A stretch of DNA of 50,932 nt, taken from positions 1-50,932 of the forward strand of contig NZ_BPFH01000011.1 of the NCBI RefSeq assembly GCF_019655435.1, in the 5' to 3' direction. Below are positions 18,749-26,563 of the stretch, in pieces. A program made the position numbers and the translations under genes. Position 1 is the first letter of the stretch. Every line of letters begins with the position of its first letter. The DNA comes from Jannaschia pagri (GTDB lineage: Bacteria > Pseudomonadota > Alphaproteobacteria > Rhodobacterales > Rhodobacteraceae). The notes below the pieces were generated by a model. That model saw nothing but the letters and a program-made list of their open reading frames with translations, searched no databases and was not told where the DNA came from.

Positions 18749-18838
18749 GGGACCTCCGGGGTTATGACCAACATATAGGTCACAATTACGGGTCTCGCAA
18801 TGCCCGTCGTCTTGGGACACCCCCTGCCCCGTCGCCAA

Positions 18839-18858
18839 CGATTGCCAACTGGCAATCG
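18839..18858. promoter_or_regulatory. palindromic site copy 1, candidate parS centromere
   Basis: CGATTGCCAACTGGCAATCG has two perfect 9-bp arms around a 2-bp centre. An identical copy lies at 22632-22651 just past parB. This copy abuts the 3' end of rep. The exact duplication flanking the rep-par module suggests ParB-binding partition sites; see findings. Confidence 0.6.
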
Positions 18859-18859
18859 G

Positions 18860-19879
18860 CTACAGCGGATGTCGTTCGGCGTAGGTCCGGAAGAAAGCGA
18901 GAAACGCGGCATCCGCGTCGCGGGGTGCCTCCCGCGTGGCGGCCCAGGCGCGCCATTCGGCCTCCACAAAGTAGATGTCATAGCCCGGAAACCTGAGGCG
19001 CGCCGTCTCATAGGTGGTCGTCTGCAACGACGCCCCCTTTGCGTCTAACCAAGCCGGTCGCGGCTTGAGGCCGTCGGCCTCTGCCTCCGCTTCCTTGCGC
19101 CGCTGTTCCCGTCCCACGCGGGAGGAGGCCAATTCCCGCTCCGCAGCGCCCTGCCCTTCGCCATCCTTTTTCCACCAGCGCAGTTCCACATGGGTCACGC
19201 GCCGTCCTGTCTTGATCGGCGCGATCTCAACCACGTAGTCGGACAGTTGATTGACCTCTGCCACAGCGGGCTCAATCGCGCGCAACTTCAAATTGGACCA
19301 AGACGTCAGCTTCCCCTTGGGAACACCCAGAATGCCCCGCAGTTCTTCCAAGGTGAAACGGTCGGACGCGCGCCAACGCAGGTTGCCGCGCTTTTGCACC
19401 ATCTCATAAAGAGTCAGCGCGTACTTCGACGTCAGTGCGAACATGACCTCCCGCTGAAGACGGGCAAAGACGGTCGAGTTTCGGATGATCTTTCGCAAAC
19501 GCGACGGGATTTCATATTCCAACAGGCCATCTGACCGCAGCGTCTCGATATTGCCCCCCAGCAGTTGAACCCGCTCAATCGCGGGCTCTCCATCCCAGAC
19601 GACCTCGACTTTGACGATGGCGCTCATCAAGCGCTCCACCGACGCGCCAATCCGGTCGTTCGAGTTGTGGGAGCCCCGCAGCAGCGTTTTCGCGATGACA
19701 TGGGTCACTGGCTTGTCGATGGCATCCCAGGCATTTTCCAGCAGCAGATTGTAGATGCGACGATCCGCCAATGTTAGCGGGGTCACCTCGACCACATCCA
19801 CAAGCTCACCCGGCTTGATCAGACTGTCCCCGCTTGGACGGGCATCCAAGGTCCGATAGGTTCGGGGCGGCTTGGTCAT
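18860..19879 (-). CDS. plasmid replication initiator, Rep_3-like
   Basis: A 339-aa protein. The core (about residues 25-230) has the tandem winged-helix pattern of Rep_3-type initiators: LTLADRRIYNLLLENAWDAI, then FARLQREVMFALTSKYALTL and YEMVQKRGNLRWRASDRFTL…LRGILGVP, then a second wing (THVELRWWKKDG). A charged C-terminal tail follows. Such proteins bind iterons and open the origin. Iterons of 21-22 bp lie 200-290 bp upstream of the start, and parA/parB are divergent beyond them. The start at 19879 is the only good ATG. A half-iteron-like ATCTGTAAG (minus strand, about 19896-19904) sits in the promoter and might mediate autoregulation. Confidence 0.85.
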   Translation of the reverse strand: MTKPPRTYRTLDARPSGDSLIKPGELVDVVEVTPLTLADRRIYNLLLENAWDAIDKPVTHVIAKTLLRGSHNSNDRIGASVERLMSAIVKVEVVWDGEPAIERVQLLGGNIETLRSDGLLEYEIPSRLRKIIRNSTVFARLQREVMFALTSKYALTLYEMVQKRGNLRWRASDRFTLEELRGILGVPKGKLTSWSNLKLRAIEPAVAEVNQLSDYVVEIAPIKTGRRVTHVELRWWKKDGEGQGAAERELASSRVGREQRRKEAEAEADGLKPRPAWLDAKGASLQTTTYETARLRFPGYDIYFVEAEWRAWAATREAPRDADAAFLAFFRTYAERHPL

Positions 19880-19959
19880 AACTTACGTAGATCCCTTACA
19901 GATGTCGGCCCTGGACGTATGTTATACATGAAACGACCCGGCGTCTATCGGCCCCAACC

Positions 19960-20166
19960 CACCCGATATGTAAGCGAAACCATCCGGCAGGTTTGCCCAA
20001 CGATTCGTACCAGGTGACCATAACACATCGAAAAACAAGGGGTTTTCACGCCGGCCACGGATCGAGCGATTCGGGCTTCAACATCCCACCCAATGTGTAA
20101 GGTTTAATCACCCGAGACGTAGCAGATACTCACCCGAAACGTATCGTCACGCACCCAATCTGTAAG
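19960..20166 (+). repeat. iteron array of the replication origin
   Basis: Five copies of a motif close to CACCCRANNYGTA begin at 19960, 20087, 20109, 20131 and 20152. The last four are tandem with spacings of 22, 22 and 21 bp, about two helical turns, as in Rep_3-type plasmid origins. The first copy stands alone nearer rep. An AT-rich stretch and a DnaA box follow toward parA. This is the likely oriV. Confidence 0.8.
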
Positions 20167-20260
20167 AAACCGACAGAAAAAAAACACTACATCAATGTTT
20201 TAGGGGACATGAACACAAGAACTTTTAGAATCAAAGAAGCGGTTTTTTATTTCGGGTATC

Positions 20261-20269
20261 TGTGGATAA
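20261..20269 (-). promoter_or_regulatory. DnaA box in the origin region
   Basis: TGTGGATAA is the exact complement of the consensus DnaA box TTATCCACA. It lies about 95 bp from the last iteron, after an A/T-rich run that could be the unwinding region. Confidence 0.65.
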
Positions 20270-20421
20270 CTCTAAACTGAAAGGCCGCACATCCGCCAAA
20301 CAGATGGATCTGGCCGGCAGGGGCCCATGTCCTACCAGACTTCGGCCAAACCCATTCGGTATATCGGATTTCCCAGGTATCACCGCGAAAAACCGCACTT
20401 GTGGGGAAGACGTCTTATCTT

Positions 20422-20447
20422 CCATACTATGTCCGGCCATAGTATGG
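20422..20447. promoter_or_regulatory. perfect palindrome just upstream of parA
   Basis: CCATACTATG, 6-bp spacer, CATAGTATGG: 10-bp perfect arms ending 10 bp before the parA ATG. The position suits an operator for ParA autoregulation or a second partition site. It differs in sequence from the duplicated palindrome at 18839 and 22632. Confidence 0.6.
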
Positions 20448-20457
20448 GATACAGACC

Positions 20458-21657
20458 ATGGATTTGCCTATTCCGGGCGTGGACCTGGACGATCTCGACA
20501 GGCTCTCAACCCGCGCGTCAACAGTCATCGAACGATTGCGGGATCGGCTCTATGCTCCCGGCACGGAAAAAACCCTAGACCTGTCCTTCAATGTCCGCAC
20601 GGCGGCGGACATGGTCGGTCGAACTGAGAAAGCCATCCGCGACGCGGAGGCCGATGGTAGGCTGCCGGAACCGGACAAGGACCCGACCACCAATCGACGC
20701 ACGGGCTATTCCCTCTCCCAAGTGAACGCTATGCGCGGTGTGTTTGGCACCCTACCCCATCGGGCAGCAGACGATCCGCCCTGTGTCCTGGCGGTGCAGA
20801 ACTTCAAAGGCGGGGTCGGCAAATCAACGGTCGTGACCCATCTGGCGCAGAACCTGGCGCTCAAGGGGTATCGGGTCTGCGTCATTGACTGCGATAGCCA
20901 GGCCTCGACCACCGCGATCTTTGGCCTGAACCCAGACGTCGACGTGGATGAGACCGAGGACACGCTCTACCCGTTCTTCCGACATGGGGGCCCGCCGTCG
21001 CTGCACTATGCTCTGCGGGCCACCTACTGGCCGGGCATTGCTTTGATCCCGGCGAACCTGGGCCTCTACGACGCGGAATATGAGTTTGCGGCCCGGATGG
21101 CCCGTGAACAAACGCTGGTGTTGGACAGGTTGCGAGAAGGGATTGAGACGATCCAGGACGGGTTTGACGTCATCCTTCTGGATCCACCCCCTGCCCTCGG
21201 CATGATTTCTCTGTCGGTTTTGCGGGCGGCAAACGCCCTGTTGATCCCTGCCCCGCCGAACAACATCGACTTCGGCTCCACAGCGCATTTCCTGAAGATG
21301 ATGGGCGCCACCCTGGCCGAGATCGGACGCCACGGAGGCACGCGCGACTATAGCTTCGTCAAGATCCTGGCGACCAAGATGAACGATCAGAAAAGCGCCC
21401 ATGTCGCCATCAAGCGCATGATGGATACGGTCTTTCCCTCGGATATGCTCACCGCCATTCTCAAGGACTCGGCCGAGATTGATAACGCGACAGCGAACCT
21501 GTCCACCGTCTACGAGCTGACCGGCCCACAGACGCGGACGGAGACACACAAGCGGTGTCGCGTCTACCTCGATGCGATCGGTCGCGAAGTGGAAACGTTG
21601 ATCCGCAAAACCTGGCCCAGCCATCACGCGGGTCTTCGGAAAGAGGGTGTTCTATGA
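20458..21657 (+). CDS. parA: plasmid partition ATPase ParA
   Basis: A 399-aa protein, the length typical of type Ia ParA/RepA partition ATPases. An N-terminal DNA-binding region (FNVRTAADMVGRTEKAIRDA, MerR-like helix-turn-helix) occupies about residues 40-95. The deviant Walker A motif FKGGVGKSTV is at about 120, Walker A' VIDCDSQAS at about 145 and Walker B FDVILLDPPPALG at about 240. ParA moves plasmid copies over the nucleoid with ParB bound to the centromere. A perfect palindrome sits just upstream. The gene overlaps parB by 4 bp (ATGA). Confidence 0.93.
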   Translation: MDLPIPGVDLDDLDRLSTRASTVIERLRDRLYAPGTEKTLDLSFNVRTAADMVGRTEKAIRDAEADGRLPEPDKDPTTNRRTGYSLSQVNAMRGVFGTLPHRAADDPPCVLAVQNFKGGVGKSTVVTHLAQNLALKGYRVCVIDCDSQASTTAIFGLNPDVDVDETEDTLYPFFRHGGPPSLHYALRATYWPGIALIPANLGLYDAEYEFAARMAREQTLVLDRLREGIETIQDGFDVILLDPPPALGMISLSVLRAANALLIPAPPNNIDFGSTAHFLKMMGATLAEIGRHGGTRDYSFVKILATKMNDQKSAHVAIKRMMDTVFPSDMLTAILKDSAEIDNATANLSTVYELTGPQTRTETHKRCRVYLDAIGREVETLIRKTWPSHHAGLRKEGVL

Positions 21658-22622
21658 GCAAGAAGCATTCCGCCGTTTTTGACGACGTTCTGTCGGGCCT
21701 GGGTGATGAGGCGGTCCCCCGTGACCGGGCTGGTGCGCGGTTTCTGCAGCGTTCTAATCGTGTGGCGGAGCGTCTGTCTGGCGAGTTGGAAGAGAAGGTC
21801 CTGCGCCGGATCGACCCCGCGCGCGCGCGCCTCTGGGCGCGGCACAACCGCGACTATGACCTGCTGACCCAAGACACCTGCCGCGAGTTGATCGACGGAA
21901 TCCGCAGCCAGGGGCGGCAGGAGTTTCCCGCCATCGTGCGCGAAACTGGCGAGGTGGACACGCCCTACGAAGTGATTTGCGGCGCCCGGCGTCACTTTGC
22001 GGTCAGTTGGCTGCGGGCCAATGGGCACCCCGACATCGGTTATTTGATCGAGGTGCGCGACCTGACCGACGAGGCGGCCTTTCGCCTTGCCGATATCGAG
22101 AACCGGGACCGAGAGGATATCTCCGATTATGAGCGGGCGGTCGATTATTTGGATGCCGTGGATCGCTATTACAACGGAGAGCAGAAGGCGATGGCCGCCC
22201 GGCTTGAGATGTCGCCGGCCTACCTGTCCCGGTTCCTGCAATTAGCCCGCTTGCCGCAAGAGATCGTCGCCGCCTTCGCCAGCATCCGCGATTTGCGGGA
22301 GGCCCATGCACGGGCGCTCAAGCCCGCCCTTGGTCGGCCTGAGACGCAGGCGGCCATGCTGGCCGAGGCGCGGGCGCTGGCGGGGCAGGGGGCGCCTGCG
22401 GCCGAGGTGATGAAACGACTCCTAGCGGTCACCAAACCCCCGCGCACCGCTGCGGCCAAGCCCCGCGTGTTCCGCCGAAACGCCAGTGAGTCCGGGGTCA
22501 AATGCACGCGGAAAGGCCGCAAAACGACGCTGGAGTTTAGCGACAGCATGAGCCGATCCGCGTTAGAGGCGGCCTTCGTCCAGTTCCTCGATGCCCATGA
22601 AGCGGAGCGCTCCAAGGGCTGA
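21654..22622 (+). CDS. parB: plasmid partition protein ParB
   Basis: A 322-aa protein. The ParB/Spo0J N-terminal nuclease-like (CTPase) fold is at about residues 60-150 (LIDGIRSQGRQEFPAIVRET; YEVICGARRHFAVSWLRANG, the GxRR motif). A central HTH follows at about 160-215 (NRDREDISDYERAVDYLDAV, then AARLEMSPAYLSRFLQLARL). A basic linker and short C-terminal dimerisation segment complete it. It binds parS and loads ParA. The ATG at 21654 overlaps the parA stop, so the pair is coupled. A 20-bp palindrome follows the stop by 9 bp. Confidence 0.93.
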   Translation: MSKKHSAVFDDVLSGLGDEAVPRDRAGARFLQRSNRVAERLSGELEEKVLRRIDPARARLWARHNRDYDLLTQDTCRELIDGIRSQGRQEFPAIVRETGEVDTPYEVICGARRHFAVSWLRANGHPDIGYLIEVRDLTDEAAFRLADIENRDREDISDYERAVDYLDAVDRYYNGEQKAMAARLEMSPAYLSRFLQLARLPQEIVAAFASIRDLREAHARALKPALGRPETQAAMLAEARALAGQGAPAAEVMKRLLAVTKPPRTAAAKPRVFRRNASESGVKCTRKGRKTTLEFSDSMSRSALEAAFVQFLDAHEAERSKG

Positions 22623-22631
22623 CGCCGGTTC

Positions 22632-22651
22632 GATTGCCAACTGGCAATCGA
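22632..22651. promoter_or_regulatory. palindromic site copy 2, candidate parS centromere
   Basis: Identical to the 20-bp site at 18839-18858 and placed 9 bp after the parB stop. The two copies bracket rep, the origin and parAB. Confidence 0.6.
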
Positions 22652-22834
22652 CGTATACGGGCCTGAAAATGCGTGATAATTCGGGCCTTGCCCCGTCTGG
22701 CTGTGACCCGACGCACGCCACGACGCGTTGCCTCGTCGCTTCATTGCGACGTTCATCCTCACGCCGAGCGCGCTTTCCGTTGCGTCAGACGTCTCGCGCG
22801 ATAGGGTCGCCCTCCACAGGTGGAGGATGTTGTT

Positions 22835-25471
22835 GTGGCACGTAGTCTTGGGGCGCCCATACGTTTGGATCAGCAGGGGCCAGACGCCACGCAGGCGCTC
22901 GTGTCCGCTGGTTTACAAGATGGGTCCGTCGTTCTCGGGTGGCTGACGCAGGCAGGGCTCCGGGTGCAGGATGTTGCGCCGTTTGATCTTCCGTCTGCGA
23001 CCGGAGCTTTCACGGCTGCGCCCGGCGCACGAACGCCCAACGCCGGGCTTTTGTCAGCGGAATGGATTGGGCTGGATGCCATAGGCCAGGATGCCATTGC
23101 TCTGGCGTGGTACGAGGATGACGACGTCTTTGATGGTCCGATCACGGGTCGGGTGGTGACGCAGGTTTTCAACCGTGATGGCACGGCCCTTACAGATCCG
23201 GTGGTCGTGGTGGCAGATCGTCAGGTTGATGATGTTGAGGTCACAGCACTTGGGTCGGATCGCTACGCCGTGGCCTATGGGTCCTTTGTGTCGGCAGACG
23301 ACGCCTCTTCACCGTTCCGGCGGGACGTCCAAATCTTCGATGGTCGGACCGCGCAACCCATTGGCGATCCGATCCGACTTGGCTCTTCGGGCGGGGACGT
23401 CTCCGTTGCCATGACAGCTGCCGATACCTTCACCGCCATTTGGGAGTTTGGAAACGGCCTTGCCGGTCAATCCTTTCTGTCCGATGGCACGCCGGTCGGT
23501 GACAGTTTCGCATACCTTTTGCCGGAGGGTATCGGCGCTGCTGAGGTCTCAGTGACCGATTTGCCGAACGCTGGATTTGCTGTCGCTTGGTCACAAGATG
23601 AGGGGCAGGGGGCGGATAGCGCCTATTCCTTGGTCCTCCAACGCTTTGATGCGACGGGCGTCGCCGTTGGGCCTTTGACGACTTTGACGGATGTCCCGCA
23701 GACGTCCTTTTTCGACCACGCGCTGACAGCCCTGGAGGACGGCACGATCATCGCCGCCTGGGAGGATCGCGCCTTTGGTCGGCCAACGGATGTGGTGGCC
23801 CGTGTGGTCGCCGCCGATGGGACGCTGGGGCAGGACATCCTCTTGGCCGGTGAGGTAACCGAAGGGCAGGGGGTCCCAGCGGTCACAGCCATTGACGGGC
23901 GCAATGCCTTGGTCAGTTGGGTGGAGGTCACCGACAGTTTCTTTTTCGCGGGCGAGGTGACGGCAGCGATCGTCAACACCGACCCGTCGACACCCGCCGT
24001 GACCGAAGCAGAGGTGGCCCGCGATCTGCGCGACGCGCTTGTCGAGGCGCAGGCCGTCGACACTGAGAACGTCACGCAGGTCATCGACTATGCCGGATTG
24101 GTTGCTGATGGCGGAGAGCGTGTAGGCAAAGCCCTTCGCTCCATCAGCATTGCAAACGCCATGCAGGAGTTATCGACCTTCGGTGCGATCTCTGCCGAGC
24201 TGAGACAGGACGTGCGGATCAGCCCGTTCTTCCTGTCGGAGTTGGGAGACGTTGGGTTCGACAACTTGGCCCTGCGCAACGCAGACCTTGTGAACAAAGT
24301 GACGACGCTGTTCGGCAAGTTGGACCGAGCGCTCCCCGTCGTCGGGGCCGCGGTGGAGTATGAATTGAACACCCGCGTCGATGGACCCGATCAGGGGGAC
24401 CTGGTCGAGTTGGCCGACACGCTGGTCTCGGAGTTGGTGGGACGTGCCGCCGGCGGTGTCGCCGCGATTGTAGCCGGAGGGCTGATCATCACGCTGGGCG
24501 GACCGGCGATCTTGGTCGGGGCGGTGGCGGGGGGCACGGCCTTGGCGGTCAGCTACTTTACGACCGAAGCTCTGGATGAGGGGAACGCCTTTCAACCCTT
24601 CTTTGAGCGTGTCTTCAACGACGGCGCTCCGGGTGTGCCCTATAACCTGAGCAACCCCGCCGACGGCTTGTTGCAGGTGCCTGGCGGCATCATGCAGTTC
24701 CAGCAAGCGTCCATGTTTTTCGCCTCAGCGCCGGTCTTTGAGCCGACGGGCAGCGCCCTGACCTGGGACTCTGAGACGGAGATCCAGGGCGGCATGGGGC
24801 CCGATACCATCCAAGGCGGGGCGTTGGACAACACCATCAATGGTGCGGGCGGGGATGACAGCCTGTTGGGCGGTCCGGGCAACGATACCCTGGACGGCGG
24901 GGCAGGGGGCGACCGGCTGGAAGGGGGGATCGGTGACGACGTCTATATCATTGACGACCTGCGCGACCGGGTGTTCGAAGACCCCGGCGGCGGGTTTGAT
25001 GAGGTGCGCACCTCGGTCGATTTCAGCGCCGGACAGCAAGAGGTGGAGCGGCTGGTGGCCTTGGGCACGGACGATATCCGGCTTGTGGGCACGTCTGTCG
25101 CGAATACCCTGATCGGGAATGCTGGGTCGAATGTTCTGATTGGCGGCGGCGGCCAGGACACGATGCAGGGCGGGGCAGGGGCCGATGTCTTTGTCTTGCT
25201 GGGGCGAGACTCGCGGATCGAGATCCAGGACTTCGGCCCGGGGGACCGGCTGGCCATCGACGACAGATTGCTAGGCCTTGGCGAGGCGAGTACGTCGCCG
25301 CGGGCCCTCACCCAAGAGACAGCGCTCGCTCTCCTCCGGGAGGGGCGTGCTGGCTTTGACGGGCGGACAGGGACCTTGCTGTTGGACACGGACGGGTCAG
25401 GGCCTGGCGGCCTGAAGCCCGTTGTGTCTCTCGGAGGGAGCATTGCCGTCGACGATATCCTCATCTTTTGA
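22835..25471 (+). CDS. RTX repeat protein with internal hydrophobic segment
   Basis: About 878 aa. The first 380 residues are beta-propeller-like repeats (TDLPNAGFAVAWSQDEGQGA). A helical region follows, with a long hydrophobic stretch at about residues 538-576 (AAIVAGGLIITLGGPAILVG…) that could insert in a membrane, then RTX nonapeptides at about 650-710 (AGGDDSLLGGPGNDTLDGGA). The end (VDDILIF) is similar to the RTX protein at 15026. GTG at 22835 is chosen because GGAGG lies 8 bp upstream; an in-frame GTG at 22820 is possible. The hydrophobic segment recalls pore-forming RTX toxins, but no acyltransferase or type I exporter lies nearby, so a toxin role is unproven. Confidence 0.85.
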   Translation: MARSLGAPIRLDQQGPDATQALVSAGLQDGSVVLGWLTQAGLRVQDVAPFDLPSATGAFTAAPGARTPNAGLLSAEWIGLDAIGQDAIALAWYEDDDVFDGPITGRVVTQVFNRDGTALTDPVVVVADRQVDDVEVTALGSDRYAVAYGSFVSADDASSPFRRDVQIFDGRTAQPIGDPIRLGSSGGDVSVAMTAADTFTAIWEFGNGLAGQSFLSDGTPVGDSFAYLLPEGIGAAEVSVTDLPNAGFAVAWSQDEGQGADSAYSLVLQRFDATGVAVGPLTTLTDVPQTSFFDHALTALEDGTIIAAWEDRAFGRPTDVVARVVAADGTLGQDILLAGEVTEGQGVPAVTAIDGRNALVSWVEVTDSFFFAGEVTAAIVNTDPSTPAVTEAEVARDLRDALVEAQAVDTENVTQVIDYAGLVADGGERVGKALRSISIANAMQELSTFGAISAELRQDVRISPFFLSELGDVGFDNLALRNADLVNKVTTLFGKLDRALPVVGAAVEYELNTRVDGPDQGDLVELADTLVSELVGRAAGGVAAIVAGGLIITLGGPAILVGAVAGGTALAVSYFTTEALDEGNAFQPFFERVFNDGAPGVPYNLSNPADGLLQVPGGIMQFQQASMFFASAPVFEPTGSALTWDSETEIQGGMGPDTIQGGALDNTINGAGGDDSLLGGPGNDTLDGGAGGDRLEGGIGDDVYIIDDLRDRVFEDPGGGFDEVRTSVDFSAGQQEVERLVALGTDDIRLVGTSVANTLIGNAGSNVLIGGGGQDTMQGGAGADVFVLLGRDSRIEIQDFGPGDRLAIDDRLLGLGEASTSPRALTQETALALLREGRAGFDGRTGTLLLDTDGSGPGGLKPVVSLGGSIAVDDILIF

Positions 25472-26563
25472 AGGGCGTTGCTGCGGCAGTCTTTTCGGAG
25501 GCGTGGGTTGCTATCCATGAACGCCTGTCGCCGCGAATGGGGTCACCTGGTGTCATAGGTGGCCCAACAGTCGGTTCGTGAGGTCCATTCAGTCATTAAG
25601 GACCGAAAGGATGGTCGGCTGATCGCCGACCGCCTAGTGCGGTACGTCGCGCAAGACATGCACGTCCTGGGGCCGGGCAAATTTCGCATTTTGCTGCGTA
25701 CCCATCGCAAGTCGCTTCGCTGCAAGGTTCTGCTTCTGGAGGTAAGTGTTGGCTTGCTTGGGCCACCACCCGTCGGAAATGATGGTTCCAAGCAGGCCCT
25801 AATGCTCCGTTAGTCGTCTTCCGACGGGAGGAACTATGGCGTTGCAATCTGTGGCAGCATCATCCCGCTTTCAAACGCGTCGGAAGACGGACATCAGCGG
25901 CTTGCTTCGTGGACGGCTCTTCGCCCCAGGCATTGTCGAATCTCGGCCTCACGCGGTCGTTGCAGGTGGCGACCAACCCATCCTTTGCCATGTTACCGAG
26001 GGTTGGCTTAAGGAAGGACTCATTCATACTCGGCCTCCTTAGGGCGCCTTGGTGTTTAGCTTGTTTGTGTTCTTCGGGGGTGAAGTCGATCCATAGACGG
26101 GGCAGCGCGAACACAGGAGGGCAAAGGGAACATGAAGAAAGCATCCATGCTATGGGCACATCGGTCGTATGAGCAAGAATGCCGATCTCAGCGCACTTGA
26201 TCCGGATTTATGTAAATAATGACAAACGATTACGGACTTGAGTCCGTGTCGAGTCCACCCTCCACGGATGCAGGCAGCCGACTTCTTTATTACAACTGAT
26301 CGGCCGCTGTCCTGACTCGTCGCGTTGTGCATCATCGGTCGCAAGAACGCGTGGCGCGACATCGTCTCGCCTCTTCGGAGACATTGCTCCGCAAGGCTCT
26401 TTGTGAACGAGGGTGAGTGACTGTGTCCCATCAATAAATGAGGACGAGGGGGTCAATTTGGACGCCCACGACAATACCACTGAGACCACGCCGGCCAATA
26501 ATCGGTCCCTGTTCTTCTCCGATGAAACGTACCCGCATTGGAATTATGAAGGATTGGCCCCGG
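25472..26563. other. 1.1-kb stretch without a supportable gene
   Basis: Several short frames on both strands overlap without shared codon bias or known motifs. Parts may be old transposase or other remnants, but I could not match any motif. There are no repeats of CRISPR type and no obvious RNA. Confidence 0.4.

Noticed and set aside
25559-26172. Several 80-100-codon ORFs as possible transposase fragments
   Set aside because: I could not identify any DDE, HTH or terminal-repeat motif, so no feature was assigned.
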